Source of the DNA: Lachnoanaerobaculum sanguinis
GTDB taxonomy: Bacteria; Bacillota; Clostridia; Lachnospirales; Lachnospiraceae
Assembly: GCF_033242365.1 (NCBI RefSeq)
Contig: NZ_BTHK01000003.1
Coordinates: 1-64,000, forward strand
DNA length: 64,000 nt
Direction of reading: 5' to 3'
In this document: positions 54,065-62,362 of the stretch, one piece after another
How positions within the stretch are numbered: the stretch's first letter is position 1
Layout: every line of letters begins with the position of its first letter
Notes under the pieces: model-generated
What the model saw: the letters and a program-made list of their open reading frames with translations, nothing else
The model's database searches: none
What the model was told of the DNA's origin: nothing
Translations under genes and position numbers: made by a program

Positions 54065-54736
54065 TTATTTTACTCCGTAAATCTTGTAGTAGTCATCTAT
54101 GGCGGCCTTTAATTTATCATCTATGATAATTCTTCCGCCCACTTCTTTATTATAAAGATACTCTACAACTTCATTCATTGTAACGATGGCTGTAGTCTTT
54201 ATACCGTATTTTTCACTTATCTCCACAAGTGCGGACTTCTCACTCTGTCCTCTTTCACATCTGTCCACACTTACTACAAGACCGAGTACATCTACATTTC
54301 CCTGTGCCTTTATAATAGGTAAAGTCTCCTCGATAGATGTTCCCGCTGTGGTCACATCCTCGATTATAACGATTTTATCCCCGTCTTTAATAGGTGAACC
54401 GAGTAAAATGCCTGTATCTCCATGATCTTTTACTTCTTTTCTGTTTGAACAGTATTTTACATCCACACCTTCTTCGCTAAGTGCCATCGATGTTGCAACA
54501 CTGAGAGGAATACCCTTGTATGCAGGCCCGAAAAGGATGTCGAATTTATCACCGAAAGCACCTCTTATAGCCTTTGCGTAATACTTTCCGAGCTTACTAA
54601 GCTGTGCTCCGCTTCTGTAAAATCCCGTGTTAACAAAGAACGGAGTCTTTCTTCCGCTCTTTGTCACAAAATCACCGAACTTTAAAACTTCACATTCTAT
54701 CATAAAATCAATAAATTCTTTTTTATAGTTTTCCAT
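54065..54736 (-). CDS. pyrE: Orotate phosphoribosyltransferase
   Basis: A 223-residue enzyme making OMP from orotate and PRPP. The PRPP loop is IVIIEDVTTAGTS (about residue 128); GRKTPFFVNTGFYRSG and GPAYKGIPL are substrate segments. The ATG at 54736 follows GGAGAATTT. Last pyr gene of pyrF-pyrK-pyrD-pyrE. Confidence 0.96.
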   Translation of the reverse strand: MENYKKEFIDFMIECEVLKFGDFVTKSGRKTPFFVNTGFYRSGAQLSKLGKYYAKAIRGAFGDKFDILFGPAYKGIPLSVATSMALSEEGVDVKYCSNRKEVKDHGDTGILLGSPIKDGDKIVIIEDVTTAGTSIEETLPIIKAQGNVDVLGLVVSVDRCERGQSEKSALVEISEKYGIKTTAIVTMNEVVEYLYNKEVGGRIIIDDKLKAAIDDYYKIYGVK

Positions 54737-54755
54737 AAATTCTCCATTCAAAGGT

Positions 54756-55661
54756 TTATTTTACCAAACCTATAATCTCGTTTACATCTTTAAATCCGTT
54801 ATTTTCAAGATATTTCTCAATACCTTCAGCTATCTCAATACTTGCATTGGGATTTATAAAATTTGCGGTTCCAACACTTACCATTGTAGCACCTGCAAGC
54901 ATAAATTCTATGGCATCCTCAAAAGTAGATATACCTCCCATACCTATTATAGGTATCTTAACAGCATTTGCCACCTGATATACCATTCTGAGCGCAATCG
55001 GCTTAATGGCAGGTCCTGACATTCCGCCTGTCTTATTTGCTATTGCAAAACATCTCTTATTTATATCTATCTTCATACCGGTAATTGTATTTATAAGTGA
55101 AAGCGCATCGCTTCCTGCAGCCTCGGCGGCCCTTGCGATTTCTGTTATATCTGTAACATTCGGTGAAAGCTTCATGATAATAGGCTTCTTTGAATGAGCC
55201 TTCATCTGCTTTGTAATCTCACTGACGCTCTCAACATTTGTACCGAAAGCAATACCACCATGTGATACATTCGGACATGATATATTGATTTCAAACATAT
55301 CCACATCCTCATCTGAGAGTCTTTCAACGGTTTCAATATAATCCTCAACACTTCTTCCGCAGACATTTACTATTATCTTTGTATCCTTTTCTTTAAGGAA
55401 TTTCAAATCTCTTTCAATAAATGTATAAACTCCCGGGTTTTGAAGTCCGATAGCATTTAACATACCGCCATAGACTTCCGCAATTCTGGGTGTAGGATTT
55501 CCCTCCCATGGGATATTTGCAACACCCTTTGTAGTCACCGCACCGAGTCTGTTGATATCCACAAGGTCTGCAAACTCTTCACCATGTCCGAAGGTTCCGC
55601 TTGCAACCGTCACAGGATTTTTAAACTCCACTCCTGCAATCTTTACTTTTGTATTTATCAT
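54756..55661 (-). CDS. pyrD: Dihydroorotate dehydrogenase, class 1B catalytic subunit
   Basis: A 301-residue FMN-binding TIM barrel. NPVTVASGTFGHGEEF, the catalytic-Cys loop NISCPNVSHGGIAFG (Cys about 130, as in class 1B), and GMGGISTFEDAIEF are present. Works with PyrK as a heterotetramer using NAD. Its ATG overlaps the pyrK stop (ATGA). Confidence 0.96.
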   Translation of the reverse strand: MINTKVKIAGVEFKNPVTVASGTFGHGEEFADLVDINRLGAVTTKGVANIPWEGNPTPRIAEVYGGMLNAIGLQNPGVYTFIERDLKFLKEKDTKIIVNVCGRSVEDYIETVERLSDEDVDMFEINISCPNVSHGGIAFGTNVESVSEITKQMKAHSKKPIIMKLSPNVTDITEIARAAEAAGSDALSLINTITGMKIDINKRCFAIANKTGGMSGPAIKPIALRMVYQVANAVKIPIIGMGGISTFEDAIEFMLAGATMVSVGTANFINPNASIEIAEGIEKYLENNGFKDVNEIIGLVK

Positions 55662-56422
55662 AGTTCCACCTCCGAAGCATTAAATACCGGCCCTTCGGTA
55701 CAAACTCTTTTATTTTTCACCTTGGAGTGGCTGTCAATATCACTTGACTTACATGTGCAGGCAAGACATGCACCTATTCCGCATGCCATCTTCTCTTCCA
55801 ATGAAAGGAAACATTCTATATTATTTTCAGCCGCATATCTTTTTACAGCTCTAAGCATCGGAGTAGGTCCGCAGGCAAGAATCCTTTTTGCACTCAGGTT
55901 ATTTTCTCTTATTGCATCAAGTACATTACCCTTTGTGCCTATACTTCCGTCTTCACTGGCAATATATACTTTTCCATAGCTTTCAAGTTCATTTGCAAGG
56001 AAAGTATCACTGTCTCTAAATCCCAGTACAATTATCTTCTCACCCTCTGTCTGCTTTGCGGTTTCAAGCATAGGGGGTATTCCTATACCTCCTCCTATAA
56101 GGATAGTAGACTTTGAATCTGTAGGGAAACCGTTTCCAAGAGGCCCCAAAACTTTGATATCATCTCCGGTTTTTAAGTTTGAAAATTCCTTTGTTCCGGC
56201 ATTTTCACCTGTAACTCTGTACACAAGCCTTATAGAGTCTTTACCTACCTCACAAATACTTATAGGCCTTGGTAAAAGCTTTGAAGGATCCTTTGTATAT
56301 ACATTTACAAATTGTCCCGGCTTTGTGGTCTTTGCTATATCTGTCTTTATCCAAATCGAATAAATATCTTTACTCAGTTCGTCCTGGGAAAGTACCTTCC
56401 CATTATCCATTATCTTTGTCAT
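55658..56422 (-). CDS. pyrK: Dihydroorotate dehydrogenase electron-transfer subunit
   Basis: A 254-residue ferredoxin-reductase-like protein with an FAD segment (LPRPISICE), an NAD site (ILIGGGIGIPPM, ILACGPTPML) and a C-terminal 2Fe-2S site (KMACGIGACLACTC plus a later Cys in RVCTEGP). It passes electrons from PyrD to NAD. Adjacent to pyrD as expected. Confidence 0.94.
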   Translation of the reverse strand: MTKIMDNGKVLSQDELSKDIYSIWIKTDIAKTTKPGQFVNVYTKDPSKLLPRPISICEVGKDSIRLVYRVTGENAGTKEFSNLKTGDDIKVLGPLGNGFPTDSKSTILIGGGIGIPPMLETAKQTEGEKIIVLGFRDSDTFLANELESYGKVYIASEDGSIGTKGNVLDAIRENNLSAKRILACGPTPMLRAVKRYAAENNIECFLSLEEKMACGIGACLACTCKSSDIDSHSKVKNKRVCTEGPVFNASEVEL

Positions 56423-56433
56423 TTCACTTCTCT

Positions 56434-57342
56434 TTATAAAACTCTGTTTATATCTGTTATCATATCCTTTACAGCCGCTCTTGCCGCATCACCAAACTCA
56501 AGTGAAGCATATTTTTCCTGCTTATATGCGGCTATGATTCCTCTTGAAGAGTTTACTACCGCACCAAGCCCGTCTTTATTAAAGCATGGCTTTAAATCCT
56601 CGGCTGTTCCTCCCTGTGCACCGTATCCCGGAACAAGGAAGAAAGTATTCGGCATCTTTTCTCTAAGTATTGCACTCATCTTAGGATATGTAGCACCCAC
56701 TACGGCGCCTACATTTGAATAATTTCCATCCATGCTCATAGCACCCCATTCACAGGTCTTTTTTGCTACAAGTTCATAAAGAGGTGTTCCGTCTATAAGC
56801 TGATCCTGGAATTCACCGCTTGAAGGATTTGAAGTCTTTACAAGTACAAATATACCCTTATCCTCACTGTTACATACATCTATAAAAGGCTTCACACCGT
56901 CTGTACCGAGATATGGATTTACCGTTACAAAATCCGTATCAAATCCTACTATTTTTTCGCCCAATACATCACTTACTCCGATATGTGCCTTTGCATAAGC
57001 AAGTGAAGTTGAACCTATATCTCCTCTTTTTGCATCACCGATAACAAGTAAACCCTTTTCCTTGGCATACTCGACACTTTTTTGGTAAGCAATCATTCCC
57101 TCTATACCGAACTCCTCATACATAGCTATCTGAGGTTTTACTGAAGGAATAAGATCATAGGTCTTGTCAATTATCTCTTTGTTGAACTCAAAGAAAGCTT
57201 CTCCTATAGCCTTTGTAGTTTTTCCATATTTCTTTATCTTCTCATCTAGTATATAATCCGGTATATGCGAAATAAGCGGATCTAAACCTACACATATAGG
57301 GGCATTTGTTTGCTTGATTTTTTCAATAAGTTTTGCAATCAT
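56434..57342 (-). CDS. pyrF: Orotidine-5'-phosphate decarboxylase (type 2)
   Basis: A 302-residue enzyme forming UMP. ICVGLDPL at the N-terminus, the catalytic DAKRGDIGSTS (about residue 89) and FLVPGYGAQGG are typical of the longer type 2 PyrF. The ATG at 57342 follows TTAGGAGAAAAT. First gene of the pyr operon. A small GCCC-TTT-GGGC hairpin (57357-57367) lies just before the SD. Confidence 0.95.
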   Translation of the reverse strand: MIAKLIEKIKQTNAPICVGLDPLISHIPDYILDEKIKKYGKTTKAIGEAFFEFNKEIIDKTYDLIPSVKPQIAMYEEFGIEGMIAYQKSVEYAKEKGLLVIGDAKRGDIGSTSLAYAKAHIGVSDVLGEKIVGFDTDFVTVNPYLGTDGVKPFIDVCNSEDKGIFVLVKTSNPSSGEFQDQLIDGTPLYELVAKKTCEWGAMSMDGNYSNVGAVVGATYPKMSAILREKMPNTFFLVPGYGAQGGTAEDLKPCFNKDGLGAVVNSSRGIIAAYKQEKYASLEFGDAARAAVKDMITDINRVL

Positions 57343-57384
57343 ATTTTCTCCTAAGAGCCCTTTGGGCATAATTATGTTTTTAAA

Positions 57385-57414
57385 AGTATAACACATATAC
57401 CCGTATTATTTCAA
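57385..57414 (-). promoter_or_regulatory. Promoter of the pyr operon
   Basis: -35 TTGAAA (57409-57414), 18-base spacer, -10 TATACT (57385-57390). The leader before pyrF is only about 35 bases, too short for a PyrR attenuator. Confidence 0.7.
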
Positions 57415-57437
57415 TAAATGCACGCTTGGAGATTGCC

Positions 57438-58181
57438 ATGAATATAATAAAAACGAGAGATTTATCAGAAAATATGATAAATCAAATAAATTCCATAGTT
57501 GAGGCCCAGGATAAGGAGCATCATCTTCCGCTTTATTTTGATTTCAGTGATGAAAGATGTGTATATTATCTCTGTTATGAAAGTGAAATTCTTATGTCTG
57601 TTTTTGCTTTATTTGAAATAGATACTGATATTTATGAGATAATAGCTTTTACAGATGTAAATAACAGAAAAAAAGGTTATTTTAAAGCTGTTTTAGACTA
57701 CCTTTATACTGATTTGAAAGCCGGTACAGAGCTTTCTTTTATATGCGAAAGAAACTATTCACCTTCACTTGAATGTGCAAAAAAGCTTTCATTTGACTAT
57801 GAATGTACTGAAACTATGATGGAACTCGACTTATCCACATATTCCTGCAATGAGATATCCGATATCGACATTTATGAGGAAGATGATGACATTTTTTATA
57901 TTTATTATAAGGATGAAGAAATAGGATCATTCAGTTTTTATACTTTTAACTTTGATGTTGGTGATATTTATTTCCACAGTTTTAATATATATGAGGAGTT
58001 TCAGAATAAAGGACTTGGAAAACTTTCTATGAGAGCTATCCTTTTATTTTTAAAGAATATAGGAAAAACAAAGATTCATTTGCAGCTGCTTTTGGAAAAT
58101 ACTCCTGCTTATAAAATATATACAGACTTGGGATTTAACATATCAAGTGAGATAAGTTATTATAAAACATTTATACAGTAA
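57438..58181 (+). CDS. GNAT-family N-acetyltransferase
   Basis: A 247-residue protein with the acetyl-CoA site in the C-terminal GNAT domain (FQNKGLGKLSMRAILLFL, then LLLENTPAYKIYTDLGF). The N-terminal half resembles a second, degenerate GNAT fold (VNNRKKGYFKAVLDYLY). Substrate unknown. The ATG at 57438 follows GGAGATTGCC. Divergent from pyrF. Confidence 0.83.
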   Translation: MNIIKTRDLSENMINQINSIVEAQDKEHHLPLYFDFSDERCVYYLCYESEILMSVFALFEIDTDIYEIIAFTDVNNRKKGYFKAVLDYLYTDLKAGTELSFICERNYSPSLECAKKLSFDYECTETMMELDLSTYSCNEISDIDIYEEDDDIFYIYYKDEEIGSFSFYTFNFDVGDIYFHSFNIYEEFQNKGLGKLSMRAILLFLKNIGKTKIHLQLLLENTPAYKIYTDLGFNISSEISYYKTFIQ

Positions 58182-58202
58182 TACATTCTTTAAGTTTATA
58201 TA

Positions 58203-58231
58203 TTGCCATTTGTATTTATAAATGTTATCAT
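58203..58231 (+). promoter_or_regulatory. Promoter of the ZIP transporter gene
   Basis: -35 TTGCCA (58203-58208), 17-base spacer, -10 TATCAT (58226-58231). It rules out the upstream in-frame ATG at 58222 as the start. Confidence 0.6.
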
Positions 58232-58290
58232 ATGTATATATCGATAGCGTACAATTAAATTTATATAAATCTAATATAGGAGGTGTATTT

Positions 58291-59079
58291 ATGTTATATG
58301 AAGCAATACAAGGAATTCTTATTCCTTTTATAGGTACATCATTAGGTGCGGCCGGTGTACTTTTTATGAAAAACGGACTGAGCAGAAGTGTCCAAAGAGC
58401 ACTGACAGGCTTTGCCGCAGGTGTTATGGTAGCTGCATCCGTCTGGAGTCTTATAATTCCCGCTATTGAACAAATGGAAGAATCCGGTGCAGGCAGGCTC
58501 AGCTTTCTTCCGGCATTTATAGGCTTTTGGCTCGGAACTTTATTCTTGCTGAGTCTCGACCATATAATTCCTCATTTACATATGTATGCAAATGAAGCTG
58601 AAGGTAGAAAAAGCAAGCTTGCAAGAACAACTATGATGGTACTTGCAGTAACTCTTCACAACATACCTGAGGGAATGGCAGTCGGTATAGTATATGCAGG
58701 ATTTTTAAACGGAACAATAGGTATATCTGCAGGAGCCGCTCTTGCACTCTCTCTGGGTATTGCAATTCAAAACTTCCCTGAGGGTGCCATTATATCCATG
58801 CCACTACATGCTGAAGGAGAGAGCAAAATGAAAGCACTGTTCTACGGTATTCTCTCAGGTGCGGTAGAACCTATTGCAGCTTTTATAATGCTTGGAGCAT
58901 CAAAGATTTTTATCCCTGTGATGCCATATCTTCTAAGCTTTGCGGCAGGAGCTATGATGTATGTTGTAGTAGAGGAACTTATCCCTGAAATGAGTGAAGG
59001 GGAACATTCAAATATAGGAGTTATATTATTTGCCTTCGGATTTACAGTGATGATGGCACTTGATGTGGCTCTGAGCTAA
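58291..59079 (+). CDS. ZIP-family divalent metal transporter
   Basis: A 262-residue protein with about eight spans. The metal-site helices are visible: TLHNIPEGMAVG (helix IV) and IQNFPEGAIISMPL (helix V). A His-containing loop (DHIIPHLHMYANEAEG) lies between spans III and IV. It imports zinc, iron or manganese. Strong SD TAGGAGGTGTATTT. Confidence 0.93.
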   Translation: MLYEAIQGILIPFIGTSLGAAGVLFMKNGLSRSVQRALTGFAAGVMVAASVWSLIIPAIEQMEESGAGRLSFLPAFIGFWLGTLFLLSLDHIIPHLHMYANEAEGRKSKLARTTMMVLAVTLHNIPEGMAVGIVYAGFLNGTIGISAGAALALSLGIAIQNFPEGAIISMPLHAEGESKMKALFYGILSGAVEPIAAFIMLGASKIFIPVMPYLLSFAAGAMMYVVVEELIPEMSEGEHSNIGVILFAFGFTVMMALDVALS

Positions 59080-59081
59080 AA

Positions 59082-59116
59082 ACAATAAAACACCGGACAT
59101 GCCGGTGTTTTATTGT
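59082..59116 (+). terminator. Terminator of the ZIP transporter gene
   Basis: Fifteen-pair stem (ACAATAAAACACCGG 59082-59096 with CCGGTGTTTTATTGT 59102-59116); the A/T base of the stem supplies the T-tract on either strand. Confidence 0.88.
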
Positions 59117-59159
59117 ATAAGCACAAACTCAATAAACACTAACTCAACTTCAACTACAT

Positions 59160-59513
59160 TTAACTTCTTACAATAATAGTATCCACTATTAGGGCTATAG
59201 CAAAAGCTACGTTGATTAAAATAGTCATAGCCGAGTATTTATCATGAATATATCCACTGTTAGTTATAAGTATATTGGCTGTAAATATAACTGCCAAAAT
59301 ACCTCTGTATAAAGTATGCCTTTTGTCATCTTTATTCTTAATACTCTGCGTATCATTCACAAAAAAAAATGAAAAAAAACAATAAAAACTAAAAAAATGA
59401 AAAAATGCTACATTATCAAATACAAATCCTAAAAATCCTAAAAAACCTAACAATCCCAAGAATCCTAAAAATTTTTTAAATCTGTATATTTTTTTATTCT
59501 CCAAATTTTCCAT
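59160..59513 (-). CDS. Small membrane protein with LGFLGF repeats (DUF3796-like)
   Basis: A 117-residue protein. The N-terminus is a run of LGFLG repeats (about residues 16-31), followed by an aromatic-rich span, a basic stretch (KNKDDKRHT) and two more spans. The repeated LGFLGF start is typical of DUF3796-type small membrane proteins. Function unknown. The ATG at 59513 follows AGGGAG. The DNA has matching short direct repeats (CCTAAAAAT-like units, 59429-59480). Confidence 0.65.
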   Translation of the reverse strand: MENLENKKIYRFKKFLGFLGLLGFLGFLGFVFDNVAFFHFFSFYCFFSFFFVNDTQSIKNKDDKRHTLYRGILAVIFTANILITNSGYIHDKYSAMTILINVAFAIALIVDTIIVRS

Positions 59514-59564
59514 CAAAACACTCCCTAATTAAATTACATGTTTTCTAATATAAGCTTTATATGT

Positions 59565-59860
59565 TCAGATAAATGAACTTGTCAATTTTACGCATGTTAG
59601 CTTGTTATACATTTCTTGATTTTCTACAATGTAGTCTTTTATTTGTTTAAAAGTACGAACTAAAGCTCTACTTTGCCTTAATGCAAGGTCACACTTTAAT
59701 ACAGTAATAAGCATATAAATCCCCTGTTCAGTAAAGGCATAAGGATTGTACTTAATATTACTCCATCGTCCGGTGCCTCTGTTCAAGGTGAAATTTTTGC
59801 ACCTTGAAAGTTCCTCAACTTCCTGAGTTGTCAGTTAAAACATAAAATCTTCGCCTTCAT
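59565..59860 (-). pseudogene. Remnant of an ORF6N-domain gene (phage antirepressor-like)
   Basis: Reading on the minus strand from 59860: EDFMF, then an in-frame TAA (59835-59837) where a Gln codon is expected, then LTTQEVEELSRCKN and the ORF6N core NPYAFTEQGIYMLITVLKCDLALRQSRALVRTFKQIKDYIVENQE. Both the N-terminal part and everything past the domain are missing, with the frame ending at 59565. It is a decayed fragment of a protein usually found in mobile elements, trapped between small membrane-protein genes. Confidence 0.8.
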
Positions 59861-60072
59861 TTATTATCCTTATTTTCATAATAATTTATAGCGGCAATTA
59901 TTGCAGATACGCCGAACCATATTCCAAAAACATAAACCGCACTTTTTCCCAGCCTATAAAGGTTTAATCCCTTATATATCCACATATCCATAGGAATAAC
60001 AATTACAACAAAAGAAATGATATAGATAAGTGTATTTATAAGAAACCTTCTATGCCTTTTTATAAACTCCAT
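59857..60072 (-). CDS. 71-residue two-span membrane protein
   Basis: A small protein with a basic N-terminus (MEFIKRHRRF) and two hydrophobic helices (about 12-30 and 45-63), ending NYYENKDNK. No family recognised. The ATG at 60072 follows GGAGGGAAGT. Its end overlaps the start of the ORF6N remnant by four bases. Confidence 0.65.
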   Translation of the reverse strand: MEFIKRHRRFLINTLIYIISFVVIVIPMDMWIYKGLNLYRLGKSAVYVFGIWFGVSAIIAAINYYENKDNK

Positions 60073-60174
60073 ACTTCCCTCCTTTATTCCATGCAAACAA
60101 CATATATGGTAACAACTATATTGTATCACAAACCGAAAATAAAAACCCGGTTTTATATATTAAAAGTATCTTAC

Positions 60175-60203
60175 TTTAAAATAATTAAAAAATAGACTAT
60201 AAT
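60175..60203 (+). promoter_or_regulatory. Promoter of the nitroreductase gene
   Basis: -35 TTTAAA (60175-60180), 17-base spacer, -10 TATAAT (60198-60203). Confidence 0.5.
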
Positions 60204-60260
60204 AATCAGACATTCCATATTGCATACATGTTTATTATATAGGAATAGATTGGAGATTTT

Positions 60261-60830
60261 ATGAAACTTATAGATAATTTAAAACAAAGAAGGACTTACT
60301 ATAATCTAAACAAAAAACTTCCGGTATCAAATGCTGAAGTCAAAAAGGTCATTGAAGAGATCACCAAACTGATACCTGATGCCTTTAATATGAAGAGTGC
60401 TCGTGTACTTGTAGTTATGGATAAGAAACAGGATGAGCTTTGGGATAGAATATTTGATACCTTTGATGGCAAGGTCCCTCGTGAAAAAATCGACGGATTT
60501 AAGGCTGCAGCAGGTACAATACTTTATTTTTATGATGAAGAAGTTGTGAGAGCACTGCAAAAAAAGTTCCCGACATATGCAGATAACTTTCCGGTTTGGG
60601 CTAATCAAGCAAACGGAATGCTGCAAATAAATATATGGACAGGTCTTAGAGAGCTTGGAATCGGTGCAAACTTACAGCACTATAATCCTGTAATTGACAA
60701 CCTTGTGCAAGAAATGTTTGAAGTTCCTAAGTCATGGAAGTTAATCGCACAAATGCCTTTTGGAGGAATTGTTGCAGAACCTGATCCTAAGGAAAAAGAA
60801 AATATCGCTGATAGGGTAAGATTTGTTTAA
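60261..60830 (+). CDS. Nitroreductase-family protein
   Basis: A 189-residue FMN-type nitroreductase of the fatty-acid-repression (HBN1-like) branch: LKQRRTYYNLNKKLP at the N-terminus, an AFNMKSARVLVVMD segment, FPVWANQANGMLQINIWTGLRELGIGANLQHYNP, and QMPFGGI near the end. Probably a homodimeric oxidoreductase; the substrate is unknown. SD TTGGAGATTTT. Confidence 0.88.
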   Translation: MKLIDNLKQRRTYYNLNKKLPVSNAEVKKVIEEITKLIPDAFNMKSARVLVVMDKKQDELWDRIFDTFDGKVPREKIDGFKAAAGTILYFYDEEVVRALQKKFPTYADNFPVWANQANGMLQINIWTGLRELGIGANLQHYNPVIDNLVQEMFEVPKSWKLIAQMPFGGIVAEPDPKEKENIADRVRFV

Positions 60831-60861
60831 AACCAAATAAAACTTTACATTTATAAAACAT

Positions 60862-60887
60862 CCCACAGACTACACTAAGTCTGTGGG
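60862..60887 (+). terminator. Terminator of the nitroreductase gene
   Basis: CCCACAGACT (60862-60871) pairs with AGTCTGTGGG (60878-60887), followed by AGTATTTTCTATTATTTT. On the minus strand it also follows the antitoxin gene. Confidence 0.8.
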
Positions 60888-60907
60888 AGTATTTTCTATT
60901 ATTTTAA

Positions 60908-61150
60908 CTATTTATCCTTCAATTTTTCCATTACTTCTTTTCCATCATTTATTTTCTCATTTGCAAAATCCACAATACCTTCATTGATAAAATCAGCCTC
61001 TGCAATTTTAGCAATCTTAGACTCGTAGTATTCCATGTTCATAACTACAAGCTTTCCGTAACCGTTTTTAGTCACAAATACCGGGCCGTTTTGACATTTC
61101 TTCTCAATCTGCACAGTATCTTTCAAATCCCTCATAGGCACAATCTGCAT
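60908..61150 (-). CDS. Phd/YefM-family antitoxin, without a visible toxin
   Basis: An 80-residue protein: MQIVPMRDLKDT with QNGPVFVTKNGYGKLVVMNMEYYES is the Phd/YefM DNA-binding fold, and the acidic C-terminal part (about 50-80) is where the toxin would bind. Only about 77 bases separate its stop from the convergent nitroreductase gene, so no toxin gene follows. It has a strong SD (GGAGGTGATATT) and a promoter with a palindrome. It may act alone as a regulator, or on a toxin encoded elsewhere. Confidence 0.85.
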   Translation of the reverse strand: MQIVPMRDLKDTVQIEKKCQNGPVFVTKNGYGKLVVMNMEYYESKIAKIAEADFINEGIVDFANEKINDGKEVMEKLKDK

Positions 61151-61175
61151 AATATCACCTCCGAATTATGCCTAA

Positions 61176-61204
61176 ATTATATACCAAATTTGGTCATAAG
61201 TAAA
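61176..61204 (-). promoter_or_regulatory. Antitoxin promoter with an operator in the spacer
   Basis: -35 TTTACT (61199-61204), 17-base spacer, -10 TATAAT (61176-61181). The spacer holds the perfect palindrome ACCAAATTTGGT (61183-61194), a layout suited to autorepression by the Phd/YefM protein. Confidence 0.75.
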
Positions 61205-61209
61205 CACAA

Positions 61210-61238
61210 TAAAAAACGCCATGGACTAAGTCCACGGC
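61210..61238 (-). terminator. Terminator of the second polyamine transporter operon
   Basis: GCCATGGAC (61218-61226) pairs with GTCCACGGC (61230-61238) with one G-T pair; on the minus strand a run of six T follows. Confidence 0.88.
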
Positions 61239-61247
61239 AGTACTTTT

Positions 61248-62339
61248 CTAGTTTCCTTTCACTTCTTTCCAAAGGTCATTGTAAAGGCTGTCGCCCTCAT
61301 CTCCGAGATATTTAAATACTTCGCTGTTCTTTAACATATCATCTGTCGGGAAGAGCGCCGTATTGTCCTGCAAATCCTTATCAAGTAAATCATATGCAGC
61401 CTTGTTAGGTGTAGGGTATGTAATATATTCAAAGTTTTTCTTTGCAATCTCAGGTCTGTTTAAGAAGTCTATCCACTTCTCCGCATTTTCCTTATTCTTT
61501 GCATTCTTCGGAATTACCCATGAATCAATCCATACATTTGTACCCTCTTTAGGTATCACATACTTAAGTTCAAAGTCTCCGCCGGCCTTTGCAACCTCAT
61601 TTTGAACATAGAGCATCTCACCTGAATAGATAACTCCTATAGCAGCCTCACCGCCGATCATCTTATCTCTAACCTGATCCACAACATAAGCCTGAACAAG
61701 AGGCTTTTGCTCTATAAGTTTATCCTTTACCTTTTCAAGTTCCGACTTGTCGGTAGTGTTCATAGAATATCCGAGCAGCTTCTCACCCACCATAAAAGCG
61801 TCTCTTACAGAGTCCTGCATAAGGATGTTTCCCTGATACTTGGGATTCCAAAGGTCTCCCCAGCTTGTTATATCGTCCTTTACCATGGAAGTGTTATAAA
61901 GTATACCCACAGTTCCCCATGTATACGGTACCGAGTACTTGTTCTCAGGGTCGAAAGCCTTTGACATCTCCATATATTTAGGGTCGATATTCTTTACATT
62001 CGGAACATTGTTAAAGTCAATCTCTGCAAGCATATCATTTTGTATCATCTTCTCAATCATATAATCTGAAGGGCATACTACATCATATACCACACCGCCT
62101 GCCTCAAGTACCGGATACATCTCCTCATTGGTCTCAAACATATCATAAACAACCTTGATACCGGTTTCTTTTTCAAACTCCTCTACAACACTCTCGTCAA
62201 TATACTCACCCCAGTTGTATACATAAAGCTCGCCTGCACTGCCTGCCTTGGCACCTGCATCGCTTTTTCCGCACCCTGATAATACAGCCACAGAAAGCAG
62301 GCTCATCAATGTCATTATACTTACAAATTTCTTTTTCAC
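61248..62339 (-). CDS. potD: Spermidine/putrescine-type binding lipoprotein, second copy
   Basis: A 363-residue lipoprotein (lipobox LSGC, Cys23) of the PotD family: LYVYNWGEYIDESVVEEFEKETGIKVVYD is the family start, with VVCPSDYMIEKM and VPYTWGTVGILYN. The start codon is GTG at 62339 (SD GAGGAAATAAAC). It is clearly diverged from the copy at 24387 and matches classical PotD more closely (YNWGEYID). Confidence 0.92.
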   Translation of the reverse strand: MKKKFVSIMTLMSLLSVAVLSGCGKSDAGAKAGSAGELYVYNWGEYIDESVVEEFEKETGIKVVYDMFETNEEMYPVLEAGGVVYDVVCPSDYMIEKMIQNDMLAEIDFNNVPNVKNIDPKYMEMSKAFDPENKYSVPYTWGTVGILYNTSMVKDDITSWGDLWNPKYQGNILMQDSVRDAFMVGEKLLGYSMNTTDKSELEKVKDKLIEQKPLVQAYVVDQVRDKMIGGEAAIGVIYSGEMLYVQNEVAKAGGDFELKYVIPKEGTNVWIDSWVIPKNAKNKENAEKWIDFLNRPEIAKKNFEYITYPTPNKAAYDLLDKDLQDNTALFPTDDMLKNSEVFKYLGDEGDSLYNDLWKEVKGN

Positions 62340-62362
62340 GTTTATTTCCTCTTATCTTCTAT

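Noticed and set aside
57343..57384. Possible PyrR attenuator before pyrF
   Set aside because: The leader is only about 35 bases and holds just a 4-bp hairpin next to the SD.
60831..60907. Toxin gene paired with the antitoxin
   Set aside because: The space is 77 bases and is taken up by the nitroreductase terminator; no open frame of toxin size exists on either strand.
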